23,492 nucleotides of DNA from Eimeria necatrix. Taxonomy: Eukaryota > Apicomplexa > Conoidasida > Eucoccidiorida > Eimeriidae. Positions 1 to 12,481 of this stretch are shown piece after piece. The DNA lies in NCBI RefSeq assembly GCF_000499385.1, contig NW_013654412.1, positions 1 to 23,492 of the forward strand. Direction: 5' to 3'. The notes under the pieces are model-generated. The model searched no databases and had not been told where the DNA came from. It saw only the letters and a program-made list of their open reading frames with translations. Position numbers and translations under genes: made by a program. Each line of letters begins with the position of its first letter. Position 1 is the stretch's first letter.

Positions 1-1
1 G

Positions 2-1240
2 CCCGCCGCCGCGCGCCTATCGACGGGGGCCCCCGGAGGCGCCCCTGGGGGGCCCCCCGGGGGCCAGTCTGCGAGCCATCGTGGGGGCCCCCCGGGGGGC
101 CCCCCGGGGGGCCCCCAAGGGCCCCAGGGGGGGGCCCCCCGGAGGCGACATGTGCCGTACAGGGAAAGCAAACTGACGCGGCTGCTGCGGCACTGCCTGG
201 GGGGCAAGGCCTATGCTGTGTTGATAATTTGCTGCTGCCCCGGCAGCAGAAATAGACAAGAAACTTTGTCTTCTTTGAGGTTTGGAGACCGAGCCTCGAG
301 GCTCGTGAACAAACCTGCTGCGCAAGACAGAGTCTCGCTTGCTGCGCTGCAGCAGCAACTCAGCAGCACCCACCAAACCCTCCGCATGTACGAGGCCTGC
401 CTGCGTTCGCTGCGCGTCGCTGTGGGGCAGCAGCAGCAAGCCATTGGGCTGCTGCAGCAGCTGCTGCCCTGGGGGGCCCCCCTCACGCAGCAGGACCTCG
501 GCCTCCTCCGCCGAGCAGCAGCAGCAGCAAGAGAGGCCATTCTCGCCGACGCTGCTGCTCACCTTCCGGGGGGCCCCCGCACCCGCAGGGGCCCCGACCA
601 GGGGGGCCCCCCCCCGCGCCCCGCTGCCGCACCCCCTCCAGCAGCAGCAGCAGCAGCAGCAGCGGTGGCGCCTGCAGCAGCAGCAGAAACTTTTGCTGCT
701 GCTAGCGAAAGGCGCTCGCAGTCTTGCCCCCCGCCAAGGGGGCCCCAGGGGGCCCCGGGGGCCCCGGGCCCCCGAAGGCCGGGGGCCCCACAAGATAGAG
801 CCAGGGCCACAACGCCGGGGCCCCGGGGGCCCCCCAGGGGCCCCCAAGGGGGCCCTAAGAACCCCCGCTTGTCACAGGCAGCAGCAGCAAGGGCCCGCGG
901 GGCTGCTGCTGTTGCTGCTGCTGAGAGACGCAGACTCATGGAGCAGCAACGAGAAAGAAACAGAGAATCCTCGAGGCTTGCTGCAGCAGCAAGACAGACA
1001 CAAAGAGCCAGCGCCATTCCTCGCGCAGCAACGCCAGCAACGACGCCTGCAGCAGCAGCAGCAGCACCAAAAGCAGCAGCAGCAGCAGCAGCAGCAGCGC
1101 GCACGGCCAGACCTAGCAGCAGCCAGCCAAAAGCAGACATGCATTCTGAAGGAGAAGAAACCTCAGTCAACTGGCTGCCCCAGGCCCGAGAGAGCAGGGG
1201 CCCCCAGGGGGGCCCCCTGGGGGCCCCTGTTGTTTCTTGA
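2..1240 (+). CDS. Kinesin motor protein, 3' part (5' end outside the window)
   Basis: This exon encodes the end of a kinesin motor domain, an ATP-driven microtubule motor. Near 152-205 it reads VPYRESKLTRLLRHCLGG, the highly conserved kinesin segment that follows switch II. At 260-298 it reads ETLSSLRFGDRAS, followed by NKP at 308-316, which is the end of the catalytic core and the start of the neck linker. The P-loop and switch motifs are missing, so the gene starts upstream. The frame is open back to base 2, but the Gly/Pro-rich stretch at 26-148 is not kinesin-like. It is either an insertion or partly intron, so the exon's 5' edge is uncertain. After the motor come a short Gln/Leu-rich helix, then Ala, Gln and Gly-Pro low complexity, ending at TGA 1238-1240. 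The CAG tracts are CAG on the sense strand. The kinesin family cannot be assigned from this fragment. Kinesin identity is secure; the exon boundaries are not. Confidence 0.85.
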   Translation, partial: PAAARLSTGAPGGAPGGPPGGQSASHRGGPPGGPPGGPQGPQGGAPRRRHVPYRESKLTRLLRHCLGGKAYAVLIICCCPGSRNRQETLSSLRFGDRASRLVNKPAAQDRVSLAALQQQLSSTHQTLRMYEACLRSLRVAVGQQQQAIGLLQQLLPWGAPLTQQDLGLLRRAAAAAREAILADAAAHLPGGPRTRRGPDQGGPPPRPAAAPPPAAAAAAAAVAPAAAAETFAAASERRSQSCPPPRGPQGAPGAPGPRRPGAPQDRARATTPGPRGPPRGPQGGPKNPRLSQAAAARARGAAAVAAAERRRLMEQQRERNRESSRLAAAARQTQRASAIPRAATPATTPAAAAAAPKAAAAAAAAARTARPSSSQPKADMHSEGEETSVNWLPQARESRGPQGGPLGAPVVS

Positions 1241-1765
1241 GGGGCCCCTAAACCCTCAACTTCTTAATGTGTCTTTCATTGGGGCCCTCGGGGGGCCCCC
1301 CTGGCAAAGGAAGCTGCTGCACTGGTGGCTCTGTGCCCTCCCTAAGTAGCCAATAGCCACACTAGCCTGTCTACTCGTCTCTCTCTACACTGCAGCAGCT
1401 GCAGCAGCTGCAGCAGCTGCAGTAGCTGCAGCAGCTGCAGCAGCTGCTGCAGCTGCAGGTCCCGGGGGCCCCCCTGCAGGAGACAGCGCCCACAGGACCC
1501 ATTAGTTGGGGGCCTCAGGGGCCCCCCAGCGCCAGTGCGCTGCCATGGGCTTCTGTAGGACAGCCTCGAAGCAGCTAATTACTTAGTTTTAAAATGAAAA
1601 GGGGCCCCCAATCAGTTTTAAAAAAGAGTTCTGGGGGCCCCTGGGGGCCCCTGGGGGCCCCTGGGGGCCCCTGCCAGCCCCCGAAAGACAGACTGGCAGC
1701 ACAAATACAGCATGAGTCTACAGACCTAAGGCCCGGGGGGCCCCCTTGCGTCGGCTTTGTTAGGT
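1241..1765. other. Convergent intergenic region
   Basis: This stretch lies between the kinesin stop and the stop of the large minus-strand gene, so both 3' UTRs should fall here. It holds a CAGCTG microsatellite (1391-1458), several GGGGCCCC palindromes, a run of four CTGGGGGCC-type repeats near 1633-1672, and a small A/T-rich patch near 1578-1600. I see no convincing AATAAA signal on either strand and no further gene. Confidence 0.6.
1391..1458. repeat. (CAGCTG)n palindromic microsatellite
   Basis: Tandem copies of GCAGCAGCTGCA-type units read the same on both strands, so the tract can fold into a long imperfect hairpin. It differs from the coding CAG tracts because CAG and CTG alternate. 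Confidence 0.85.
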
Positions 1766-1938
1766 CTAGGGGCCCCCAGAAGCCTCATATGGGGCCCCGG
1801 GGGCCCCACTTGGGGCCCCACAGGCCTCATGTGGGGCCCCAGGGGCCTCATATGGGGCCCCGGGGGCCCCACATGAGTCGGCAAACTCTATGAAGGCACC
1901 CGCTGTACAGACACCGCAAGGGGCTTCTGCTGCCACCT

Positions 1939-1973
<35 letters not shown>

Positions 1974-2330
1974 CCAGCGCTGGGGCAAGCTTCTAAGCCC
2001 TCCGCCTGCAGTGTGTAGGGCCGGAGGTAGAAGGGGGCCCCCCGGGGGCCCGAGGGGGGCCCCCCAAGGGGAACTAGTGCGTGACCCAAAGGGTACCAGC
2101 CCCGCGGCACAGAGCTCACGGGGGGCCCCCCAGCTGGCTGCTGGGGGGGGCCCCCCATCCACTGCATGCAGCGGGGAAGCTGCTGCAGCAAAACAGGAAA
2201 ACTAAGGGCCCCCGGAAGTGGCGGAAGGGCCCCTTGGGGCCCCTCGGGTCGAACGTCCAGCAGCCACACAGTCAGGCGGACTGCCAAAACTGGGGCCAGT
2301 GCAGCAGCAATAGCTGCAGCAGCAGCACCA

Positions 2331-2371
<41 letters not shown>

Positions 2372-3118
2372 GTCCCAGAAGCATGGGGGGGGCCCCTGCG
2401 CCTCAGACCCCAGGGCCTCCCTGAGGCTGGCAGCAGCAGCACAGAGAAGGGCCGCGCCGGGCATGCTCGCGGCGGGGGCCCCGGGGGCCCCCTCAACTGC
2501 TGCTGCAGCAGCAGCAACAGTGCTGCAGATCTGAGCCAAGGGGGGCCCCCGCAGCAATGTAGACCAGCCCCAAGAAGGACTTCTGCTGCGAAACACTACA
2601 GGACTTGAGTCTTGTTCTGCATAAAGCAGAGACTCAAGGGGCCCCCCCGGGGGCCCCTCTGGGGCCCCTAGGTGCCGATGCTGCGCCCCCTGGGGGGCCC
2701 CCTGAAAGGCTTCCTGGGGGGCCCCCTGGGGGCCCCCCTGAACAAAGGCTTTCTGGGGGACCCCCTGAAGAGCTCCCTGGGGGCCCCCCCAGGGGGCCCC
2801 CTGGAAGGGCTCCTGGGCGGTCCCCCGGGGGGCCCCCCCGGGGCCCCCCCGGGGGGCCCCCCCGGGGCCCCCCCGGGGGGCCCCCCGGGGGGCCCCCTGG
2901 GTGCAGCAAGGCAAAGCTGCGAGGCAGGCAGCCACAGAAGGCGCGAAAGAAATTGCTGCTGTTACAAAAGTTGAAGGCAAAAGGCCCCCCCAGCGGCGGA
3001 GGCCCCGGGCCCCCTCCACAATAAGTTTTATTTTGAAATGGTCTGAGTTGGGGGGCCCCCCAGCAGCAAGGAGGTGGCCTGGGGCCTGAGCAGCAGAGGC
3101 CCATGAGACCCTACGCGC

Positions 3119-3172
<54 letters not shown>

Positions 3173-3281
3173 TGCTGCTGCTGGACAGACAGTATTAGAC
3201 CCTGCATCTGGGGGGCCCCCAATAACGTCTAGCAGCTCCTTCAGTGCGGGAGACAACTGGCTGCTCGCCCCCTGCGGCGTC

Positions 3282-3322
<41 letters not shown>

Positions 3323-3496
3323 GGGTGCTGCTGCTGCGCGGCAGGGGGGCCCCTCGGGGGGCCCCAAAAGAAGACATGCATGCATGCATCGCGCAGCAGC
3401 CCAAAGATCGAAAAGCTCTGCTGTGCCTGCTGCTGTCTTCCACAGGTGCCTGAAGGCCAGGCAGCCGTGCAGCAGCAGCCACTCCTCCGCCGTCAA

Positions 3497-3543
<47 letters not shown>

Positions 3544-3700
3544 GGACTAGAGCCGTTGGGGGCTCCTCAGAGCTTGGAACTGACGCAGCTCCCGAGTCCA
3601 TCACTCGAAGCAGCAGGGACTGAAATTCGCTCCACTGCAGCAGCCCAAACCCGAACTGCTCGCGATTTTGCTGCTGCTGCTGCTGCTGCTGCGGGCCTCC

Positions 3701-3731
<31 letters not shown>

Positions 3732-3931
3732 CACATTCCCGAAAGAAGGGCAGGAAGGAAGGGCCGCAGCTTCCTCGCCAGTCTGTAAAGGGCCCCAAGA
3801 GTCAAAAGGGGCCTCGCCAGCACAAGGGCCCCGGGGGGCCCCCTGACAGCTTTCTTAACAACAGCCAGGGCCCCGGGGGGCCCCCTGTCCCTGAACAGAG
3901 AACATGCGAAGGAGAAGCAGCAGCACATTTG

Positions 3932-3970
<39 letters not shown>

Positions 3971-4072
3971 GGAGCTGGAGCAGCCGCCGCAGCTGCAGCA
4001 TAGTTTCCAGCAGCTCCTGATGCAGCTGCAGCGCAGTTTGTAGCAGCAGACGCCGCAGCTGCAGCACAGCAT

Positions 4073-4104
<32 letters not shown>

Positions 4105-4630
4105 TCAGTTTCTCTCACCTCAGAGCCGCACAAAGGGCCTCCCAGGTCACCCATTCTCCTTCTTGGGCCCCCGGGGGCCCCCCAGTCCTGTTGGGGGGCC
4201 CCCCAGTCTCGTTGGGGGGCCCCCAGCGGCACAAGAAAACTCCTTGGGGCAGTTCAGCCACAGCAGCAGCCCAGGAAGGGGGCCCCCCTGGGGGCCCCCC
4301 TGGGGGCCCCCTTTCTGGGATTAGCTCTACAGCAAGCAGCAGCCTCCCGAGGACTCGGCCCCCAGGGGGCCCCCAGGGGGCCCCCGGGGGGCCCCCCTGG
4401 GGGCCCTCAGCCGAAGGGGCCTCGCAGGGGGCCCCCCGAGGGGGCCTCGAGGCTGGCAGCAGGTCCTCGGGGGGCCCCTCGTGAAGCAGCAAACTAAGAG
4501 CTGCCTCTGCCAGGGGGCCCCCGGGGGCCCCTGGCACACCCAAAGCAGCACTGCCAATAATTGTTTCTTCAAGAGGTCCCTGATCTTCGTGGGTCCTTAG
4601 CAGGCAAAACGTGAGGTGGTCAGATGCCCT

Positions 4631-4670
<40 letters not shown>

Positions 4671-4828
4671 AGGTCAGCAGTGTCTTCAGCAGCAGCTGGT
4701 GCAGCGGCAGCGGCTGCTGCTGCTGCTGCTTTGCAGCAGCAGCAGCAGCTGTCGATGCAAGCGGCAGGCCACTGGAACTCACCCTTGTCGCTCTCCGCTG
4801 ACTCCGGGCTCCTGCCGCTGCACCAGCA

Positions 4829-4875
<47 letters not shown>

Positions 4876-5038
4876 GGAAAAGAGATGCATGCAGCATCTG
4901 GGGAGACTGGGGGCCCCAGTACCAAAAGCTGCTTGGGGGCCCCCGGGGCCCCCAAAGGCCGCAGGGGAATTCGCCAGCGCTGCAGCAGCCGTTTGTCGGG
5001 GCCCCCATGTCTGCAGATTTGCAGGTTCCAGACGGCAG

Positions 5039-5091
<53 letters not shown>

Positions 5092-5232
5092 CTGAGCTCC
5101 CATGTCCCCAGGACCAAATCTGCGACTCGAATTCGCATGAATTTGCTGACAGGAAGGCCAGGGCCTGCTGCAGCACAAGTTCGAGGTGCTGCTGCTGTTG
5201 CCGCTGCTGCTGCTGCTGCGGAATCTTGAGGA

Positions 5233-5264
<32 letters not shown>

Positions 5265-5999
5265 CCTCAGCTCTGCTGCGGCCACTGGCCCCGCGGTGCA
5301 TCCATGCGAGGTCAACAGCAGCTCACCGATCGTAGATGCCTCTTTTTCAGATGTTGCTGCTGCTTCTGCTGCTGCTTCTGCTGCTGCTTCTGCTGTTACT
5401 TCGGCTGCTGCTTCTGTTGCTGCCTCTGCTGCTGCTGCTGCTGCTGCTAAATGCTGCTCGAGACTGGAAATGGCGGCAGAAGCAATTATAGAGTCTTCTA
5501 TAGGCTTCTGCTGCTGCTTCTGCTGCTGCTTCTGCTGTTACTTCGGCTGCTGCTTCTGTTGCTGCCTCTGCTGCTGCTGCTGCTGCTAAATGCTGCTCGA
5601 GACTGGAAATGGCGGCAGAAGCAATTATAGAGTTTTCTATAGGGTCATCATGGCTCTGCTGCTGTTGCTGCAACTGCTGCTGCTGCATCTGCTGCTGCAG
5701 CTGCATCTGCTGCTGCTGCTGCTGCTGCTGCTGGACACAGTATTGATCGGCACTGTGCTGCTGCGTGCTCTTCTGCGCTGGCAGCGTTTGTTTCTGCTGG
5801 TGCTGTGCATCTCTCTCCAGCTGCTGCAGCAGCAGCATGTGCTGCTGCTGCATCAGTGCAAGCTGCTGCTGCAGTCCCTCGCGCTGCTGCAGCAACAGCT
5901 GCTTTTCGTCCACTTCTTCATCCTCCTGCTGCTGTTCTTGTCCTCTTCGTAGCTGCTGGTGCTGCAGAGCATCTAGCTGCTGCTGCCGCACAGCCAGAA

Positions 6000-6032
<33 letters not shown>

Positions 6033-6208
6033 GCTGGTGGCTAGAATGGGCCTGCTGCTGCTTTGGCTGGTGCAGCGGAAGAGGCGGCAGCAAGTGCTGC
6101 AAAGCCGTGCTGCTGCTGAAAGCTGCTGCTGCTGCATGCAGCAAAGGGGGCTGCGGTGTCTCGGGGCCCACAGCTCTCGCCCAGAACCAGACACAGACCT
6201 CTACTTCC

Positions 6209-6240
<32 letters not shown>

Positions 6241-6935
6241 AGAGTAGTGTGGCGACAGCGTTCCCGCTGCTGCTGCTTCTGCTGCGTGATGCTGCAGCAG
6301 CAGCACGCGTCTGCAGCAGCAACCCCAGAAGACAGAAAGAGGCTCAGCGTCTTCAAGAGTCCTCAGCAAATCTCGCAGTGCAAGGCAGCCGACCCAGTTG
6401 TCTACTTCGTGCTGCTGCTGCTGCTGCTGCTGCTGTTGCTGCACTTGCAGCAGCAGAAGAGGCTCAGAGGGCTCAAGAAGAGTCTGCAGTGCAGCAGCAG
6501 CAACTTTTCCAGGAACGCTCGGGCAGCCACTGCAGCCGCTGCTGCTGCTGCTGCTGCTGCCGTTTTCTTGTGCTGGCAGCTCGGATGGGATCGATGAACT
6601 CAGCAGCAGCAGCGGCTCTGCTGCTGCTGATCCTGCTGCTGCTGCTTCAATTGCTGCTCTTGAACCTACTCTTGGTGCTGCAGCTGCCGCTGCTGCTGTG
6701 GAAAAATTTATTTGAAGCTGCTCTTCGAAGCCTAAGAAGCTGCAGCGCATGACTGCAGCACGGCTTGCTGCATTTGCTGCTGCAGCAGCTGCTGCTGCTG
6801 CCTTGGGACGCAGCCGTGGGGTGCCAATCTGCAGCAGCAAGTTGTGCTGCAGGAAGGACGAGCATAGGGCATTATAAAGACGCTGTGCGCCTGCTGCTGC
6901 TGCTGCTTCCTCTGCCACTGTAACGGCTCCCCTAC

Positions 6936-6968
<33 letters not shown>

Positions 6969-7241
6969 GAGCGCGAGAGTAAGCGTTACCTGCAGCGTGC
7001 CGGAGGACCTGCTCCGCCTCATGCTGGAGAAGAGGCTCTCGAGAGAGCGGCTGCAGCAGCTGCACGTAGAAGACGACGACGCGACGTCGTTGCCGACGAA
7101 ACGCGCGACGTCGTTCGAGTAGTCCGCCGAAGCGGACGTCGTCGTTGAACGACACGTCAACGACGACGACTGTCTCCCCACATAGCTGTGTTTCGTCCAA
7201 AAAAAGGGCGAGCAGCTCCACGCATGCAGCGAGCGATATCT

Positions 7242-7284
<43 letters not shown>

Positions 7285-8117
7285 GGTGACACAACCTCGC
7301 AGGAGGGCCAGCAGCAGCAGCAGCAGCAGCAGCAGTGCAGCCATTCGCAGCTTCTGCTTCAGCAATATGTGACATCTGGAACGATATGCTTACTTCTTGC
7401 TCATCCGCACTTTCTCCTTCCCGTTGCTGCTGCTGCTGCTGCTGCAGCAGCAGCAGCCAGAGGTCTGCTGCTGCGCCGATGCCCCTGCGGGAAAAGAATT
7501 CCTTGAACTCCCTAGCGGTCACCCGACCCCCTGTCTGCTGCTGCAGCTGCTGCACCTTCTGCAGCAGCTGCTGCTGGCTGAGGTTCTGTAGCTGCTGCAG
7601 CAGCTGATGCTGCTGCTCTGATCCGGGGCCCAGGAAGAGCGCTGGCAGCTGCTGCTGCAGCAGCGGCAGCTGCAGCAGCAGCAGTTCCCCCAGATCCTGG
7701 GGACTCTGAACCAGCAGCAGCAAACGAGCAACTGTAGACTCCACGCACTGGCAATCTTTGCTGCTGTTGCTGCAGCTCTTGCTGCAGCAGCAGCAGCAGC
7801 AGCTCTCTCCACTCTCTGGCAGTGAGGCCCGAATCGCTGCATGCCAATCTGCTGCTGTGGGGCTGTCTGTGTTGCTGCTGCAAACTGCAGCGAACAGCTG
7901 CACAGCATCAAGGGAATGCAGCGCAGCAGCAGCACGCATGCGCAGCAGCAGCAGCTGCAGCAGCAGCTCAGCGCATGGCTTTGTAGCAGCACCCTGGCTG
8001 CTGCCCTTGCTGCTGCTGCTGCTACTGGCAGCAGCTTCACCTGGAGACAATTGGCCCTGCAGCGCAGCCTGCAGAGGCTCGACGTACAACAATCCCTGCT
8101 GCAAGTCAAACAGCAGC

Positions 8118-8153
<36 letters not shown>

Positions 8154-8319
8154 GGCAGCAGGGATGTCAGCAGCAGCAGCAATTCTGAAGAAAAGACTCT
8201 GTGACCCCGCGCTTCAAGTGCTGCTGCCACTTCACCCACAGTGAGGGCTCTGGCTCCCTGCTGGAAGCCCCTCCCCTGCAGCAGACAAAGCAGCAGCAAG
8301 AGGTGCAGCAAACTGCTCA

Positions 8320-8350
<31 letters not shown>

Positions 8351-9086
8351 TCGCTGGCTGCTGCACCCTCCGCCGTGGCTGCAGCAGCAGCTGCTGCTTG
8401 CGCTGCAGTTTCCAGTCCCTGCAGCAAATGTCGCAGCAGTTTACTTTACGCGTGGGGCAGAAGCGGCGCTGCTCACCTGTGCTGCTGCTGCTGCAGCAAG
8501 TGCTTCAGATGCAAGGCACTGCAGCAGCTGCTGCTGCTTGCTGCTGGTGCGGCTTGCTGCATCTTCCATCGCCCGGAAAACCATCGAAGCATCACAAACG
8601 CCCTCAGGAAGGCCCTGGTCTTTTCCACACCTACAATCAGCAGCAGCAGCAGCAGCAGCAGAAGCAGCAGAAGCAGCAGAAGCAGCAGCAGCAGCAGCAG
8701 CGGCGGCGCGGGGAAAGCAGTTAGGGGAAGAAAGAGCAACTCGTAGACAGCAGCAGCGGCAGCCACCGCACCCGCTGCAGCAGCAGCAGCAGAGGCAGCA
8801 GCAAAAGCTGCCGCAGCAGAAGCAGCAGCACGTACCAGTCAGCGAGGGCATCAAGGTCAGCAGCAATTAGAAGCCCTTCTGCAATATCTGCTGCTGTCTG
8901 CTGCAATACTAGGCGCGACACCAGTGCCTGTCCTTCGGCTGCTGTTGCTGCAGCAGCTGCTGCTGCTGCTTCTGCTGCTGCTTGCTGCTGCTGATAGTGA
9001 GGGAGGTTCCTGGATGCGTGCTCAGTGGCGACGAGTAGATCTGCCAGCAATTCGGCTTCCGTGCGAGGGGCTCCTTCTTGCTGCCT

Positions 9087-9140
<54 letters not shown>

Positions 9141-9469
9141 AATGGAAGCCAGGCGCTGCCGCAGCAGCAAAAACATGACTCGGCAGGCCGCGCTGCTGCA
9201 GACGCCCCAGAATTGCTTCTGAGAAGCAAGTGCAGCAAGAAGGTCTTCTACGTGCAGCAGGGGGAGGCTGAAGCGTTCCTGCTGCTCCTGCAGCAGCTGC
9301 TGCTTCTTGCTGCTGCTGCTGCTGCCGGCTCGTGCTGCTGCAGCACGGGGCTCAGCCTCTTCAGGCACTGCCAGGCGATCAAACAAATCATCTGCTGCTG
9401 CGCTGCTGACCAGAGCCGCCCGGACTGCAGCAGAGCGGCGGAAAGCTGTCCTATACAAAGAGAGTCCCT

Positions 9470-9508
<39 letters not shown>

Positions 9509-9642
9509 AAGTCAATGAGCGAGCAGCAGACGCGCTGCAGCCCAGGTGTATGCACAAATCTGCGAAGGTCCAGCTGCTCGTCAGCATCTTCTCCCGCAGC
9601 CGCTGCAGCGCGGGGTGGAAGCGGAGAGCTGCTGCACTCAGC

Positions 9643-9678
<36 letters not shown>

Positions 9679-9750
9679 CGCTCCGCCTTTGCTGCTGAGG
9701 ACTCGTTCAGCAGCTCTGCTAGCTCAAAGACCCCACTGCTTAATGTCAAA

Positions 9751-9783
<33 letters not shown>

Positions 9784-10335
9784 GGGGCGTGCTGGGCTTC
9801 AAGCCGTCGCAGCGCCACGAGGGCTCGGCTGTCCCGCTGCAGCTGCAGCAGCTCAGCGTCCTGCAGCAGCTGCTGCAGTGCAGCAGCAGAGACACTTCCC
9901 CTGGCTTTGGGGTCTGCTGCATCAAACAGCAAATGCAAAGCTGAGGCGACAGCAGCGACAGCAGCGCCGTTGCTGCTGCTGCCCAGGGTAGGCAGCAGCA
10001 GCAACGAGCATTCTTCTACAAATACCCACCGGGAAACATCAGCTGCTGCAGGTAGTGCTGCTGCTGCTGCTGCAGAGGGTATTGTGTGGTATTTGATGCG
10101 GCAAAGCAGCGAAGCAGCGGCTGCCTCAGGTGCCTGTGCAGCAGCAGCAGCAGGCTGCTGCTGCTGCTGCTGCGCCCGCAGCAGGCGCTTGCAGCAAAAA
10201 CCCTCAATGGAGAGGTTAGCTGTGCGGAGGGAGCGCAGCAAGAGAAGCAGCAGCTCATGCTGCTGCTGCTGAAAGGCTCTGTAGCTGCTGCGGATCCTAC
10301 AGGGGTCCAGCAGCGCCACCTGGTCATCGCTGTCA

Positions 10336-10366
<31 letters not shown>

Positions 10367-10475
10367 AGTGCGACGGACTTGAAGAAGCAGATGCCGCCAA
10401 TGAGCTGAGTCCTGCTGCTTCGATAAGGGCAGCAACGCGGGAACCTTCCCAGGCGCCCCAGCCGCCGTCTCTGCG

Positions 10476-10522
<47 letters not shown>

Positions 10523-10691
10523 CGGCAGCAGCACCAGCAGCAAAGTTTCAGCCAGCGGGGTCACGCCCTGCGTATGCCTTGGAGGATTGCGGCCACCAGA
10601 AACAGCACCTTTAGTGAAACAAGCAGCAGCAACAGGCCCAGCAACTGCAAGGAAAGCAGAAGCAGCAGCAGCAGCAGCACGCCACAGAGCG

Positions 10692-10731
<40 letters not shown>

Positions 10732-10888
10732 GCAGCAAGCTCGAAGCAACGCACGAAACTGAGCCTGCTGTAGTTGCTGAGGAGAAGGGCTGAGAAGCAA
10801 AGAGGCAGCAAAAGACATCCTGCAGCACCAGCGGGGCCAGCTGCTTCGCTGCATGCAGCCACTGCTGAACCATGGAGAGAGAAGGGAA

Positions 10889-10938
<50 letters not shown>

Positions 10939-11058
10939 GGCACTTGCAGCTCATTCCAGCAGCCTGAAGCAGCAGCTGGAGCCCGCGAGCAGCCTCGGGT
11001 CTCATCCCCAGGCGCAGCAGCACCTGCGCCGTTGCAGCAAAATCACACCGGTAAAGTT

Positions 11059-11093
<35 letters not shown>

Positions 11094-11480
11094 TAGCTCA
11101 GCATCTGCAGCAGCAGCACAGCCCACCTTGTGCGTCTCAGCAGCAGCAAGGGGAATCTGCTCCGGGGCTGCCAGCCCCAGCAGGGCCCTCTGGAGGGGCC
11201 CCTGTCTGCGAGTTGCTGCCAGCAGCAGCAGCACGTCGCTTCTGAGCGCTGCTGCATGCAGGTAAGAAGGAAGCCTCCTAAAGTCTGTGTAGCTGATGAG
11301 TCCCTCGCCGCGAATGTCCAGCAGCAAAGCAGCTGCCAAACTTAGCTGCAGCGCAGCACAACCGCATGCAAGCAGCAGCAGCCGCATGCAGACAGCAGCA
11401 GCTGCATGCAGGCAGCAGCAAGAAACTCACGGGCTGCTCATCTACCCTCAAAGCTCAGACACAACAGCAGCAGCAGCAGC

Positions 11481-11513
<33 letters not shown>

Positions 11514-11620
11514 AGGTGAAGTGCCTACGTGGCGTGGAAGGCCGAGGACTGTCTCGAGCCCTTGGGCAGTTTCTGCTGTGGTCAGCTCCAGAAGCCCAGG
11601 AGAGGCTGTCTGCTGCTGCA

Positions 11621-11655
<35 letters not shown>

Positions 11656-11898
11656 TGCTGCCTGGAGGCTGCGAGGAGAGCAGCAAAAAGGACGAAGGGA
11701 GGAAGACTGAGAGCTGCCTTTTGCGCCTCTTGCCACTCCTCTGCATTTAGCACTCCTTCTCTGACTAGCCAGGGGTCCTGCTGCTGCTGCTGCTGCAGCT
11801 GCTGCAGCTGCTGCTGCTGCTGCACAGCCACAACCCAGCGGTGGGCCTCCTCCCAGGCGCGGTCAAACTTCACAGGGACTGCCACGTGATTGGAATCA

Positions 11899-11937
<39 letters not shown>

Positions 11938-12422
11938 AGCGCGGCGTGGCCCCCGCGAAGCTGCTGCAGCACTTCTTCCTTAACTGCTGCTGCGCGCTGC
12001 TGCAGCTGCTGCAGCAGCACCGGGGCTGCGCAGCCACTGATATTAGGAGGGGGCCCCGAGAGCCAGCTGGGGGCTCCCAGGGCCACCAGCTTGGTGTCTG
12101 CTGCGGGGGCTGCGCAGCCACTGATATTAGGAGGGGGCCCCGAGAGCCAGCTGGGGGCTCCCAGGGCCACCAGCTTGGTGTCTGCTGCAGCAACAGGCAG
12201 CAGCTGCTGCAGCAAGCGGCAGCAGCGAGAAGCAGACACACAGTCATCTAGGCTTTCTAGAGACATTTCTCCAGCCACGTCTACTGCTGCTGCTGCTGCT
12301 GCCCCAAACACTGCTGCTTCTGCTGCAGCAAGGCCGCACGGAACATCCAGCCACAGCAGCAAGCTGTGGCGGCGCATGTGCAGCGCAGCAAACGCCGAGT
12401 GGGCCGCCTCCATCAACACGCC

Positions 12423-12481
<59 letters not shown>

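Larger units (their letters stand above)
4310..5167 (-). other. Middle C2-like domain of the giant gene (exons 5167-4783 and 4628-4119)
   Basis: The first exon gives KFMRIRVADLVLGTWELS (about 5095-5150), followed by poly-Gln and WNLQICRHGG. It ends at a consensus donor GTGAGT (4782). The next exon starts at 4628 after CTGCTGCAG and reads DHLTFCLLRTHEDQ, then LEETIIGSAALGV, and after a Gly-Pro insertion GRLLLAVELIPE. A pattern of final strands such as IGSAALGV and G-x-LLLAVELIP is typical of C2 or ferlin-type domains. The phase-2 junction moves the reading frame from one C2-like half to the other, so the two halves are supported as one domain. Gly-Ala-Pro insertions come from GGGGCCCC repeats. 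Confidence 0.5.

Noticed and set aside
4611..5450. Long plus-strand open frames made of Gln, Leu and Cys runs
   Set aside because: They are antisense readings of CAG/CTG tracts over exons with domain content on the minus strand. They show no family resemblance outside the homopolymers.
7512..7883. Alternative minus-strand frame containing GLTAREWRELL near 7801-7836, which resembles an EF-hand-like unit
   Set aside because: The frame used in exon 8275-7394 is open throughout, continues on both sides with non-repeat sequence, and contains its own similar unit (SPTAADWHAAIR). The overlap may be coincidence.
10470..10880. Extra coding exon with QQLQQAQFRALLRA between exons 11023 and 10470
   Set aside because: Not excluded, but two overlapping frames look equally plausible and no donor/acceptor pair was decisive, so I left the end of exon 11023 open.
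11362..11421. CRISPR-like or regulatory array of spaced repeats
   Set aside because: Only three 20-bp units, without unique spacers, in CAG-rich intronic DNA of a eukaryote.
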